From assembly GCA_964023205.1 (NCBI GenBank), contig OZ026841.1, forward strand, positions 32,750,399-32,814,398: a stretch of DNA of 64,000 nucleotides, in the 5' to 3' direction. The translations under genes were made by a program, and so were the position numbers. Positions 49,701 to 61,331 of the stretch are shown in pieces. A model generated the notes under the pieces. It was given only the letters and a program-made list of their open reading frames with translations, was not told the origin of the DNA and searched no databases. Source of the stretch: Lutraria lutraria. Taxonomy: Eukaryota; Mollusca; Bivalvia; Venerida; Mactridae. Position 1 is the stretch's first letter, and every line of letters starts with the position of its first letter.

Positions 49701-51866
49701 CCACACACCAAGTTCAGTTTATTAGTTTTTCACCCCAAACCATCAATTTCTATAAAATAGTTTGCCACTCCCACCCACCTGGTTCTGAAGTGTAGTTTTC
49801 CAGCCCCACCCAGCAAGTTCTGTTTAAAAGTTTTCCACCCCCCACCCACCTAGTTCTGTATAGTCATTTTCCACCCCCACCCACCTAGTTCTGTATAGTC
49901 ATTTTCCACCCCCCACCCACCTAGTTCTGTATAGTCATTTTCCATCCCCCACCCACCCAGTTCTGTATAGTCATTTTCCATCCCCCACCCCCTATTCACC
50001 TCACCTATATAGAAAACTATTCACAAACTATACCTGATTCACTCTATTGTTTTTGAAGAGGGAAGGTAATCATACTGATGTATTTATCTAGTGTTGTAAA
50101 CAAAAACACTTAAAAGAATTCACCACAGACAAGCATTCAAGTATTACAAATATCTCAGTAATTACCAAACTACCAGAAAAAACAATGTAAGTCTAGAATT
50201 GCGTTCTAAAACTACGGCACCAGAAATGCACTGAATAACCCCCTCTCTCTGACTCAGTAGCGTACATAATTCTCAAATTTCATCAGAACAATAAAATATC
50301 CTCATATAAACTTCAGGATAGGAAGTGATTCGATATCAAAATGGGATGATCTCTTTAAAAAAAATAACAATAAAATACCACAGATTATTTAGACAAGGGA
50401 GTAAAATGTAACAGCTCTAAAAAAAACTTATATAATTATTATTATTTGTTATATCATTCTGTCAAATAACTGGAAATATTTGGAAGAGAACAAGTAGAAA
50501 AGTCCACTTGAAATTTAATTTAGCGTTCTTTAAGACAAGCTCGACATCAACATTCAATTCTTCTGTTAATCAGTTATTTATAGTTAAAGTTCATGAAATA
50601 TGCAAGAAGAGTTCAAGAAAAATTCATGTGTTCATGAATTCCTTTCAAAGGGGTTCTGGGATCTTGCCCCAAATTCCAACATTTATGTATGAGTTTTCAG
50701 CTATGATCATATTTTTTTTATATCAATACTATTTTCATGTATGAAGGAATGGAAGTGTTAAAAGGCTTGAGCGCACGTGAGTATTAGCCTGGGTAACTGC
50801 ACATGAGGGAAAGAAAGCTAGCCATGTTTATCACATGATGTGTTACTGCGAGTGTACAATGTAGTATGATGCTTTTGCATATCACCAAGTAAATAAGTTA
50901 AAGTCATCGAATAAAATGATGTCCCGTTCTGTACTATATTTTCTGAATAATTAAATGTTGTCATAAAATACTAAAAGTTGTGTCCAAGTCTTCATGGTAA
51001 TGAAAAGTATGTGATTATTTACATACTTTAATGTTCGTAAAAGTGCATTCCATAAAAACTTTCTTCTGCTGTGTGCATTCAATAAAACTTGAATCAAAAG
51101 CATGCATAGGAAAAAGGCGTGATTTTAATTCCTTGATAAAATATAAAATTTCAATAGGTGCACCAGCTGTGAAACCATTGCATTGAATTAAATATCAGAA
51201 AATTTTACTATAAACTTTTTTTCTTGTATGTATTAAAAACATGCATGAAATACATACATCATCAGGTTTACACAGCCTGACATTTTACACCAAAACTCTT
51301 TGTCAGTATTGGGGAAAGTTAAATTCAGAATTTAAATTTTAGCTGAGTTTTTTGTACAAACACTATTTGATATTTAGACTCCAGAAAAATTATAATGGCA
51401 TGACCTTGACCTTTAAACAAGACCTTCACTCGAAGTGTTGCTGAAATGAAACCTTGACTTTTGCTTCATCATTCAACAAAACTGGCCGAACTTTTTCAAT
51501 TTTGGTTACAAAAGTTAGCATTTTGAAAAGTGAATCCTTCAATACTTTTCTAGAAGATTATCTAAACTCCTAGTAAAGTGGGGCTTTCGCTGTGTCAGTG
51601 ATCAATGTACAAAAAATAAACAGTCAAAGACACTTACCAGTCCTTTTGGAGCATTTCTTCTGAAGAAAGCTTTACACGATTCACAGGATATGGCATCAAA
51701 GTTGTAGCCCAGGGCTCGATCTCCACACACCCCACAATATTTATCTTCTTTGTTTTTTCTACTTTTGTGGAGAGGTTCAATACCATTATAATCTGGTCTT
51801 AGGTCCATAGGTCTGTAAGATGTTGGCATACCATCTCCATAACCATTACTGTTTGAATCTTCAAAA
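39857..51866 (-). CDS. NR1J: nuclear receptor of the HR96 / NR1J group (VDR/PXR/CAR-related), three exons visible, 5' end not found
   Basis: Complement of 51638-51866, 42135-42301 and 39857-40724 joins to 420 residues ending in TAG. Residues 44-100 are the two-zinc DNA-binding domain: [19 protein letters not shown]-box [10 protein letters not shown], then CPYEEKC and [12 protein letters not shown]. The CESCKA P-box is typical of Drosophila HR96 and nematode DAF-12/NHR-8 rather than vertebrate VDR (CEGCKG). The ligand-binding domain starts near residue 145, carries the signature [16 protein letters not shown] and ends with an AF-2 helix PLMKEVMDL, close to HR96 PLLREIFDL. Such receptors bind sterols or xenobiotics and control detoxification and lipid genes in the nucleus; mollusc members are classed NR1J. 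The exon before 51866 (phase 2) was not identified, so the N-terminus is incomplete. Confidence 0.94.
40875..41974. mobile_element. 1.1-kb pogo/Tigger-like non-autonomous DNA transposon
   Basis: TA then CAGTAAAACCTCAATTATCC at the left; GGATAATCGGGGTTTTACTG then TA at the right. The word ATTATCCGAA (or close variants) recurs about five times near the left end and twice or more near the right in direct and inverted form. CAGT termini with ATTATCCGA and TA duplication are typical of pogo/Tigger elements. No transposase frame survives. It lies in the receptor intron before the ligand-binding exon. Confidence 0.8.
42135..42301 (-). CDS. NR1J: receptor exon with second zinc finger
   Basis: [34 protein letters not shown] and the basic hinge start [11 protein letters not shown]. 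Acceptor CTTCAG, donor GTATGG, ending in phase 2. The intron upstream is 9.3 kb. Confidence 0.94.
42757..42922. repeat. dispersed repeat, copy 2 (related to 30338-30495)
   Basis: GTTTGTTTTTGGTTACGTGC, AAAAATAGGGTAGGTACG and a terminal GAGTTGCAGGGGG segment in the same order and orientation as copy 1, with an inserted CGTCCGTGCGTCCGTGC. Confidence 0.65.
44112..44164 (-). other. possible short terminal coding exon, unassigned
   Basis: After an acceptor-like TTTTAG the - strand reads [16 protein letters not shown] and TGA. The stretch is richer in CpG than its surroundings. No upstream exon was found, and a 17-codon open frame is not significant by itself. Confidence 0.2.
48784..49016. repeat. 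two direct repeats of about 115 bp, period 123 bp
   Basis: Both copies run from GACTGTGAAATAT through ATAACTGTAAGACCTTA to TTGACCAATGGCC. The period is a multiple of three, so a - strand frame reads both with shared KTIQSG, RSYSYF and YFTV words; this is most likely a by-product of the repeat. Confidence 0.7.
49640..50000. repeat. C-rich minisatellite, about 37-39 bp unit, G-rich on the receptor sense strand
   Basis: Roughly eight copies, five nearly identical at the right, of CCACCCACCTAGTTCTG, then TATAGTCATTTTCCA and a run of C. The first copies are more diverged, so expansion is polarised. Confidence 0.85.
50588..50656 (+). repeat. ATTCATGAATAG-family repeat, copy A
   Basis: AGTTCATGAAATATGCAAGA, GTTCAAGAAAAATTCATG and TTCATGAATTCCTTTCAAAG in that order. 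Right part of the family consensus. Confidence 0.65.
51638..51866 (-). CDS. NR1J: receptor exon with first zinc finger
   Basis: 76 codons after one split-codon base. N-terminal variable segment ([14 protein letters not shown]...), then [16 protein letters not shown] and [16 protein letters not shown]. Acceptor TTTCAG, donor GTAAGT in phase 0. Confidence 0.94.
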
Positions 51867-51966
51867 CTGAAAGTAGAGAAAATAATCACATATAAAACGA
51901 TTGTTTTCATACATTAATGATTTATAATACATTTTCGATGTCAGTTCTTTAGGTCTTAGTTTACCT

Positions 51967-52149
51967 GTGTCAAATAGTTATTCATGCTTCATGAATAGTT
52001 CAAGTTTACAAGTTTATTTCAATATTTTCAGTTCATATTAGAATGAAAGCATGATCGAGTATTTACATTCATACAAATACAAGTCCATGAAGTATGCAAG
52101 ATTAGTTCAAGAAAATTAATGTTTTCATGAACTCCTTTCGACGGGGAAT
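51967..52149 (+). repeat. ATTCATGAATAG-family repeat, copy B (interrupted)
   Basis: Left part GTCAAATAGTTATTCATGCT and TTCATGAATAGTTCAAG at 51967-52005; right part CCATGAAGTATGCAAGATTA to CTCCTTTCGACGGGG at 52083-52146, separated by about 78 bases. Confidence 0.6.
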
Positions 52150-53834
52150 TTCTTCAATGAGCCTCTTAATGCAGTCACAATAATGTACAATATTTGAAGT
52201 TAAACAACTGGAAGTAAGAACAAACAGTTTGATTTTTTGCCTGCATCACACTGTAAAGGATTAGACTGAAAACCATTTTGGAGACCAAGTCACAGATGAG
52301 GCTCCAACTGTTAAGACTATAAATATTCATATAGGTGGTAATTAATGTTCATATAGAAGGTAATGAATATTTAAATAAATGCACAGTAAGGTTATAAACA
52401 GTGGTTACTAATGTAAGACAATTTTCCAACAACTTATATAAAGTGCATTACACTAAAAGTGTCATACAGATTAAATACGACTTAAATTGTGTTCAAGATT
52501 CAAACACATTTGAAATATGTAAGTTATGGGTTCCTTATTTTAGGGGCTACATGCTGACCATCTTAGATATTTCAGGAAAGAAATCTGTGGTCGTGACATT
52601 TCATATAGCGTAATACATGGGAGTCATTTGACATAAAATTCATCACCACCTAGAAAACTTGGATATTTAAAGCTATTTACTGGTAGTCATAGAATTTGTC
52701 ACCCTGATGTTTGAAACGAATGATCATTCCATGCAGAGAATAGTGAATGAACCCTGAGTGGGTTGAACGAATAGAAGACCTATATTCGGCTATGAACCTC
52801 CGTGACAACTAATAACATATAATTTCATGGCTGGAAGGAGAGGAATTACATTTTAAAATATTGTAAAAAGATCTACTGATCCCAATCATCAACGTTTCAA
52901 TGACCCGACAAGAACGCACCGAATGAACCCAGTATTGATTAAAAACTTGATCGAAAGACGTCCTGCCGAGTATGACCCAAATTATGAATCAAATACAGTC
53001 AATCCTAGCAATCTGACACTGATTTGAATAAATAATACAAGCCTAACATGGCATTCAATGTAAGGCTTAAATTTACGCATGACACAGGATATCTTCTTTT
53101 ATCATTTGGATTAGTGACAAACATTTTTGTATCATTAATTTTGTACACAACTATTACATTAAGAAGGTGATATAATTGACATCATTTATACATAGAAATG
53201 CATAATTCAGCAAAAATAATCACATATAATGATTCCATTATCCGATCCCGTCATTGTCTTTAAGTGTTGAACTCTTTTTATTAATTATGCATAATTCCCC
53301 CAACGATACAATAAAAGCTTTATTACACCTCTATGGTTATAGAAGATTATAAATCTATAAAGATGTAACATTTTCAAAATGAAATGTGAATAAATTTAGT
53401 TACATGAAAAATTCTTTTTTCAGTAGGTTTAAGGTTGTTTTTCAACATTCAACAATACTTCTGGGATCAGTTATATACAGTGACCAGTAAAGCAACTTGA
53501 ATCTGACCCCAGAAAGCCAGTTTACAGGTCCAACGTACCAACCACCGCGACAACAACCACAGCCTGTATATATTTTAACTAAAATTGAAGTATGGCAATT
53601 CAATGCTGAGCTTTTGCCCCACAATACTTGAACTAAATTAATGAATTAATCTTTTTTTAAATATCAAATAGAGAATCTATTGACCGCATTTAGACAATAA
53701 GGTTTATTTTGCACATGATGTAACTCTATATATCTATGTACTCTTACAGAAAGAACTAATTGACCCGAAATAAATCTAACCACAAGTTCGACATTTCACA
53801 GAGTACATCATAGCCAAGAAGGGAGTTTATTTTT

Positions 53835-53948
53835 ACCCCTTCGAATAGAATTAATGAAATCATGAATTTGTTCTTGAACTGCTCTTGCATATTTCATGAA
53901 TAGTTCATGAGCAGCTAATGAATTATGAATAACTATTTGACAGAGGTT
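53835..53948 (-). repeat. ATTCATGAATAG-family repeat, copy C
   Basis: Reverse orientation: ACCCCTTCGAATAG at the left, TTCTTGAACTGCTCTTGCAT and ATTTCATGAATAGTTCATG inside, AATAACTATTTGACAG at the right. Nearly full-length. Confidence 0.65.
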
Positions 53949-55344
53949 ATAAGTGTAACTATAAGATAGAAGACTAACAAAATATTGTTTAAGACTGATA
54001 TAACTTTGATCACTAGAATAAAGGCAAATGTCATTAGACAGTAGTTTTTTTTTTCAAACATTGTTTTAGTGACAAACAAATGCACTTGAACTCAGAAACG
54101 AAGTGCAGACATTACATCATAATATCAATTGTAACAAATGTACATCAATATACAATTGTATGTAACTTCAAAATATATCAAACAAAACTGTGTCATTCAT
54201 AGATATGTGACAATGAGTACAAAGCCTCTCTTTTCTTTACTTTATCTAGAGTATATACATACGACAGGAAGATGTGCTTGGAATATGGAGCATCATAAGA
54301 TGGGCAAACCATACTGTTAAGTATTAGTAGATGTAAAATATTTATATGGCAATTATTTCAACATCAGATGAGCAAAACAAACGAGGCCAAAGGTGAAAGA
54401 AACATCAACAAGATGACTATAAGCAATGGAAGCCAAAGTGTATTGTAATCTACAAACAAGTATTCTTTGTCAAGGGATGCAAAAAAGTTCATGTTTATAG
54501 TTTCATTTACGCATTTTTTTATGTTTAGCAGGGGAAAAAATATGTTTGCCAGATATAAAAGCTTAAAAAATAATATTGATTAATGGTATTTTCTGAAATG
54601 AAATATATTGTATCTTCTCATTGAAGGTATAAAAGTGTCAACTTGCTCTCAGATTTAAAACATAAAATTGCCAAAAATTTCAAATCCTAGCTAACTGTAA
54701 TTGAAGACACCTGCTTTTTTAATGAAAACTGTAAATCAAATCACTCCATTCTCAGTAAAAAGCAGGGAGAAATTTTATGTCTCAATTTCACACTAAAACT
54801 TGCTGTTGTAATGCCAATTACATAACCACCGTGATATACGGATCTGCAGTCATGGATTATTTAAAACATGGATACTAGGGATCGTCTTATAAACCAATAA
54901 AATGTGTCATCATAATCAGAGCGATATCAATATCAATTGAAAACGAAATAATCTTCTTGCAGGCCTCATTTGATGAATATAAACGAGGAAGATACAGCAT
55001 GGTAATTCGTGATCATTTTTCAAAACACATACACCAATGAATATTAATGTACATACAACGAGAAATAAATAGATTCACGGCTCTTAACGCTCCCTGACAT
55101 TTGTTAAGTGTAACGAAATATTTTCACGTTGTCTTTTATTGAGACAGAGCTTGACAGGCTATACAGCAACATCAACATAAAGTTATGACAAATTATATTG
55201 CTCAAATAGACAATCGAAATATGCTAATAAAAAAAGATTAATCTAAAATGTCTTACTAACTTTCATGATAAAAGTTATCATAAGGTATGAAAGTTCAATG
55301 AAGTTCAAAGCAATATTACTTTCGAGACTTAGAATGCAATCATG

Positions 55345-55388
55345 CCATTGGTTGATTTGAATACAGAGCTCATAAATAACCAATCAGA
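55345..55388. repeat. 44-bp CCATTGG...ACCAATCAGA module, third copy
   Basis: Same inverted CCAAT-box pair and same length as 22364-22407; 26334-26376 is one base shorter. Confidence 0.6.
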
Positions 55389-55441
55389 AAACCACGTTAT
55401 GTATTTTTTAGGCTGAAGTTTGTTACAATGCCAAATCCAAT

Positions 55442-55506
55442 AAAACCTGTCAACAAAGACCACCATAGAAAAAGAATAATTGTGGCCTTTCCATAAAGGT
55501 TTGTCT
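55442..55506. repeat. short fold-back repeat
   Basis: AAAACCTGTCAACAAAGACC faces GTGGCCTTTCCATAAAGGTT in inverted orientation. A related GTCTATAACGGCCAC...TATGGTCTTT segment occurs at 24555-24597. Confidence 0.5.
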
Positions 55507-57897
55507 CTATAAATAGCTTATTTGTCCTAATACGTTAATCACTGTTTTTCAAAAGAGTGACATTCCCCTGTCAAAATTCATGAATTCCTTTCTAATGGAA
55601 AGGCCGCCGTTCTTCACAAATGACTGTGATTCACAGGATGCGGTGCAAACAAGTTTGACTGTACAACTTAATTCCGATCCTTATCACAGGAAATTTAAGA
55701 CAAACATGAAGTCTCAAGTCATTTCACATGAGATGTCTTCAAGGTGTACATAAAACAGCAGTAATCATTTCAAAATGCAGAAACAATAAAACTGCATCGA
55801 TAAATTGCTACAACAGACTTTCGGGCAAGGAGTGTTGGCAAAGGCAGCATTTTTTACTGTTGAATCTCCCTGAAGCCACACTGGCTTATAAGTAGGTATG
55901 TAAAATCTGCTATTTGAATTCAATAAATACCCACTCAGCTTCCATAACTTTCATAGTATTTCCAAATGTTAATTAGAAATTTGCCACAGGCAGGTAATGG
56001 AAGAATAATCAATCTGCTACATAGAGTTCTGAATATTGAATTGCCACATCAGAGGGAAGGCAATCTTAACAGCATTTTCATGCAGAAAGTCTTTAAAAAC
56101 AATCATAAAAGAACTTAATTGTCTCAAAGACTAACCTCGAGCAATAACACAAGTAAGATCTACTTTATTTGAATGTAAATTTTTTTTATCTGAATTTCAT
56201 TACATTTGTTCTATAAATTTTTTTTTTATTATGTAATATTTATCATCACCAAATTGGGCAATCATTAAGAGCTCACATTCATTTTCACAGATATGAACCA
56301 TAATTTAATAGTCAGTCAGCAGCATGACATAAATAAACTGATGGAATAAATATGCCAAAATAATTAATCAAGACATACGCATCATTTAACAATCTGTTCC
56401 AAATATAAATTTATATGCCTTAATAAAACATAAATCAAACAATTGTGGTACATATTTCAGCCATTACTGATCATTAAACACTTTGTTTATTCATTATTTC
56501 TTCATTGGATTTCTCCCTCGTCATGTCCAAACAATATCGCTACACGCAGAAAGCTTTACTGAATCTCCAAAACGGTATAGAAATTGTATTTAACATTCAG
56601 ACGACATACAATCTTAAAATTTGTACCGAGTGAACTCTACGCTCGAGTTATGCTCGACACAAAATCTGGATGTGTCTTTGTATATGTCTCACAACATGAC
56701 AAAGTACGTATAATGATATGAAACATATCTCTAAACATCTACAATTTTAGTATTAATTGTTATTTCCGAACATTGTTCATTGAACTGGGAAATAAAACGC
56801 TTGTTCATATTGATAAAGACAAGAGTTGAAAATATTTACACATATTTTTTTTCTCAATGTTTAGTCATACTATAAATGAGGTAGTCGTCAGGTTATATTT
56901 CATGTTTTCGTGACAAATCTACAACAATACACTAGATACCTAGCTGGTATGATTTTAACAGAGGCCCACTGACCGATGAAGATCTGGTCACCATATCAGC
57001 ATGGCTCATCATGACTAAATCTTTTCATTAAAAGATACTTCATTGAGAAGTTTTCTAGGGTAGGGTGTGATGGAAGAGCAAAATTAATGTCTATTTTCAG
57101 GCAAAATATGTGTATTAGATTTTTAGATTTACCACAATTTGACGCCACTGGGTGAGTGATAATGACGGCTTAAAGTGAGTCCTGCATTGTGTTCATATAA
57201 TTCCTTAATATACATAATTTAGGTGTAACTTTCACCCTAAGCAGTGACATACATAATATATCTTAATTTGGCATTTCCAAACATAAACGTTGAAAAATCA
57301 CCAAAGAAAGGAGAAAAGATCAGTACCCTACCTAATATGTATTCTAACCAAAATTTTGTAGCATCGCAAAAACAGATTTAAATAATAGACGCTTCTTCTA
57401 AACACTCAATAGAATAAATACTGCAGTGGTTGCCAGCTAAAAAGCCATATTCCTTAGAAATCATATCTAATTTATATACTTGTGAAATACTAACACTTCA
57501 TGCGAACATGATTATGACAATTACTATGTTGTTTGTAAGTAGTTATCTACAAGATACGGCATTATTACATGTGGTATGATGCTATAGGGGCTTTCCTAGC
57601 GCTCTACGCAATATCTGATTATGATGTGCAGTGATATCAAAGCAAGCAATCACAAATTATTACATTCACATCATCATAAAAACATGTTATGTTTTGTAAG
57701 CATGCATTAATCTAATATTTTTCAGAGATCTGTATAGATATAGGGTTGAATCTCATCAAGGATGTAAAAGTTCGAACTTACACCTGACAGGTTGAGAAGT
57801 ATGTCTCACATCACAATTCTTCCATACACCATTAAAAGTGACTCAAATTTAGTCAATGTATTTTTACTAAACTTATAATGACCAGACTGTTTAAATG

Positions 57898-58090
57898 TTT
57901 CCTTTACTGAAAATGACTTTCCGTTTAAAAGGAATTCAAGAACTCATGAATTTTTCTTGAACTATTCTAGCATACTTCATGAATAGTTCATGTTTCCTTT
58001 ACTGAAAATGATTTCCCATTTGAAAGGAATTGATGAATTAATCAATTTTTCTTGAATTATTCTAGCATACTTTAAGAATAGTTCATGAAG
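57898..58090 (-). repeat. ATTCATGAATAG-family repeat, copies D and E in tandem
   Basis: Two consecutive units of about 95 bp, each with TTTCCTTTACTGAAAATGA, AAAGGAATT, TTTTTCTTGAA and TTCTAGCATACTT. The second copy has lost one palindrome (TTTAAGAATAG). Confidence 0.7.
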
Positions 58091-58672
58091 TAGTATTAGA
58101 AAGGGGAATTCAGCCAAATTTATCAACAACATGATATGAGACGTGTTAAAGAATTTTAAGGAAAAGTAAGCATTAACAATTATATGTTATAATACTGTGT
58201 GTGGGTGTGTAGGGGGGAATAGTCTCTTTCATACATTAATTTCAATCCCAGATCAGACAGACTAAGGTAATTAAAGACCTTATGTCAGTTATGTGATACC
58301 GTTCTAGACTAAACAGATTTCTACCATTATATCAATGTAATGATTCAGTCTACTGGACACTGGACATTATAACAGTAAGATATACATCTGAATAAATACA
58401 CCAGTAACAAGCTGCATATAAGACTGATACATTACATCCATTAACTTGTATAATATTACATCAGATAAATGACCCCCAGGGGATTGGGGTGGATCATATC
58501 TGTCTATGATAGACATCAATATACAGTGGTCAGTTGGATGGACAACATTCCTTAACTGCTTGACCGATTAACATCCACGCCAATTTCTTTTTTATTCTAT
58601 ATATCCTTACTTAATAAGTCAACAGTCAGTATTTTTAAACCTAAGCTTTCCAATATTTTCCAGCACATGTAG

Positions 58673-58751
58673 AGAAGTTACCAGTTCCTTGCAGAAGTGG
58701 TTAGTTGTAATAACTTTAATAAACAACTTCCGCAAGGAACTGGCAACTTCT
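58673..58751 (-). ncRNA. candidate microRNA-precursor-like hairpin
   Basis: Arms 58674-58700 and 58724-58750 (27 nt each) flank a 23-nt loop. On the - strand 24 positions are Watson-Crick pairs and two are G-U, with one mismatch; on the + strand those two are A-C mismatches. The - strand is the receptor sense strand. No known microRNA is recognised; a tiny inverted repeat from a transposon is the alternative. Confidence 0.35.
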
Positions 58752-60284
58752 TAGAATACCGTCCAGGAAAACTTAATAGGTGAATCGGCCGCAGTAATGA
58801 GTATAACGGAATTCTTTTTTTAAAAGCGTTACACCCAAATAATTGAATAAGTTTCAAATTATGATAGAACTTGATCCAATACAGACAGCTTCCAACACTG
58901 TGCTTGAAGTTTGTTGGACTGTGCTGGAAGTTTAAGGTGAGCCGTCAGTGCAGTTAGTCATTTAATACAAGTGTTGTTTCTAGGAAGCTTTTGTATGCTC
59001 TTGAGTCTCATAAACAACAAAATAATACAACATCAAAGTAGAGAAGATACCATATTAATGTATTAATGCAGTTCAGTGAGATAGGATATCATGTTGATTC
59101 AATGCTATAACACATTGAATATTTAATGAATGAGTGATTCAAAATAAAAAATATTTCACAAACATATGCCATTCAGACTCAAAAGGACAGAATGATGATC
59201 GTCCTATGGTAATACTCATATTTTAGCGTTAATCTTCAATACAAACTTCATGAAAGCACATTTATCTGGGATTAGAATATTAGAATTCAACTAATATTCA
59301 TACTTTATGTTTAATGTTCTTCATATTAAAATCAATCAGCCGGCATGAATACTGTAAAATCTAAGAGATCAAATAGTTTAAACTTGATATATTCTTTAAA
59401 TGGATATTGAATCCATTTTAAAGGTATACACACAATTTAAAGAACATCCACATATATCTACAGACAGTTCTATGAAAATAATTAATGAAACAAGCATTTT
59501 CTCAAAATCTGCAAGTCCATCATTGGTAACCACAATTTTTTAAAGCTAACCACAAAAAAAATTCCTTACAATCGAAAATGATAAAATTCTTGTACTTTAT
59601 TACATAATCCTTGTATTTAAATCCAAGTTAATCCCTATCAATTGTATAACATGTTCTTATAACAATACTACCAAACATAGTTAGATATGAATTAAGACCT
59701 AATCAGCAAGCTGAGAAAAAAAAGATTTGATAGAAAATCTGCGCAAATCCCTTTAATGGTGTTAATACAGCTGAAGGCATAGGCAGAAAAACTGCTGAGA
59801 TTTATCGATTAAAGCCCATCAATACAATCAATTTGGTTAACATTCTATAAGATGATCATCGCCAAGCCATCATCAATACTCGCTAATCATGTTCAACCAA
59901 TCAATACCATCCTCTGAGTTTTTTTTCATGCATCAGTGGAAATGATTGGCTGGCATCCATCTGTCTTCGTACCACGTACCCTTTTAGTGAAATGTTGCGA
60001 ATTTCCGCTCTGGCAATTTAATTAACACATTTTATGGATGTATGCAGTTTCAACAACTCTTATCTGTTGATTAATTTCGAATAAGATTGCATTTTGTTTC
60101 ACGATATCATTGATTTTTACCCACTGTACATTTGGAATGACGTAAAACTATCGGTACTTAGTGACCGCACCATACAGAAACCACGTTAAAAACCCAAATT
60201 CAAAATGACATAGAAATTTTTTTCTCTTGATTCATGCCTACTGGGTATTTTGCCCGTTTTTTTCTTTATATAAACTTTAACCCA

Positions 60285-60350
60285 TTTAAAAACAATTCAT
60301 GAAATCATTAATTTTTCTTGAACTATTCTATATATAACCATTTGATAAGG
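60285..60350 (-). repeat. ATTCATGAATAG-family repeat, copy F (partial)
   Basis: AACAATTCATGAAATCATTA and TTTTTCTTGAACTATTCTAT, then a decayed TAACCATTTGATAAGGG end. Confidence 0.55.
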
Positions 60351-61228
60351 GAAGCAAGTAATGAAATGATGTAGAAAAAAAACAAAGTTCCACAACTGGT
60401 GTAAAACTATCGCAACCAACATTGTACTTTAAACTGAGCATTATTACAGAGTAACAAAATGTATTTAACACTAAAAGTTCATTACTCTTTAATACATGAG
60501 ATACAATTGCATAATATTGTATATGAAATAATAGGTGCATATAACAAAATCTTACAGAAACCCATTTATAGTCCTCAAAGGAAACCTTGAAAGTTTCTTA
60601 AACCTCAAATGCTGAAATATTGTGGAAATAGTATTAAAGTATCTAATTATATCTAATTAATAAAATAACAATTAATCACGCTATGGCTTAATCAACAAAT
60701 AAAATCCAGAATAACATTAAGAAAGCTTAAAAGTCAAGAATATTAAATATCCTTATTTAAAACAAAAACAAAAGTCTAAAGAATTCAAACGAAATAAAAA
60801 GAACCATATACTAAATGGTATGGAAAATATAGAAAAACACACCAGGGTTTTTTAATAAGTTCAAAGAAATCTGATATGTGCAAAATGAAATTGGAGAATT
60901 AATTAGGAGTCGGGAACAGCTCCTGGTCTAGAACCAGATACTCAAGGAATGTTTTTTATGTAAAGTAGAATTATACGAAGCTAATTTTGGAAAATGGAGG
61001 ATGCAAGTGAAGCCATTGATAAACTATCTCAGATTCCAAATGCCAGCTTATTGACTTAATTAAGTGATTCAATTTTCAGAAGGCATAAAGTTCACATGAA
61101 CTGTATAAAGCAAATGTATCAATTACCAGAAACTTTAACACAAAGAAACTACCAACTAACCAATGTGAACTTTTAGAGCCAAAATGTGAGTTTTTTAACA
61201 ATGATTCTTTTTAAAAATACCATTTCCA

Positions 61229-61331
61229 CTGTCATATAGTTATTCATATTCATGAATTGTTCATGAATTACCAGTATGCATGAATAGTTCATGAACAATT
61301 CATGTTTTTAAGAATTCCTTTCAAAGGGGTA
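61229..61331 (+). repeat. ATTCATGAATAG-family repeat, copy G
   Basis: CTGTCATATAGTTATTCAT at the left, three nested TTCATGAA palindromes in the middle, and AGAATTCCTTTCAAAGGGG at the right. Confidence 0.65.

Larger units (their letters stand above)
42302..51637. other. 9.3-kb receptor intron
   Basis: AT-rich. Holds the repeats at 42757, 48780 and 49640, and a possible small coding end at 44112-44164. Otherwise I see nothing assignable. Confidence 0.6.

Noticed and set aside
53442..53624. Cys- and Trp-containing 60-codon - strand frame (GCGCCRGGW)
   Set aside because: No splice context, no recognised domain; looked at as a possible upstream receptor exon but phase and signals do not fit.
44612..56637. 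16-bp word GAGTTCACTCGGTACA shared at 44612 (+) and 56622 (-), containing an AGTTCA half-site
   Set aside because: About one such match is expected by chance in a window this size, and flanks do not align.
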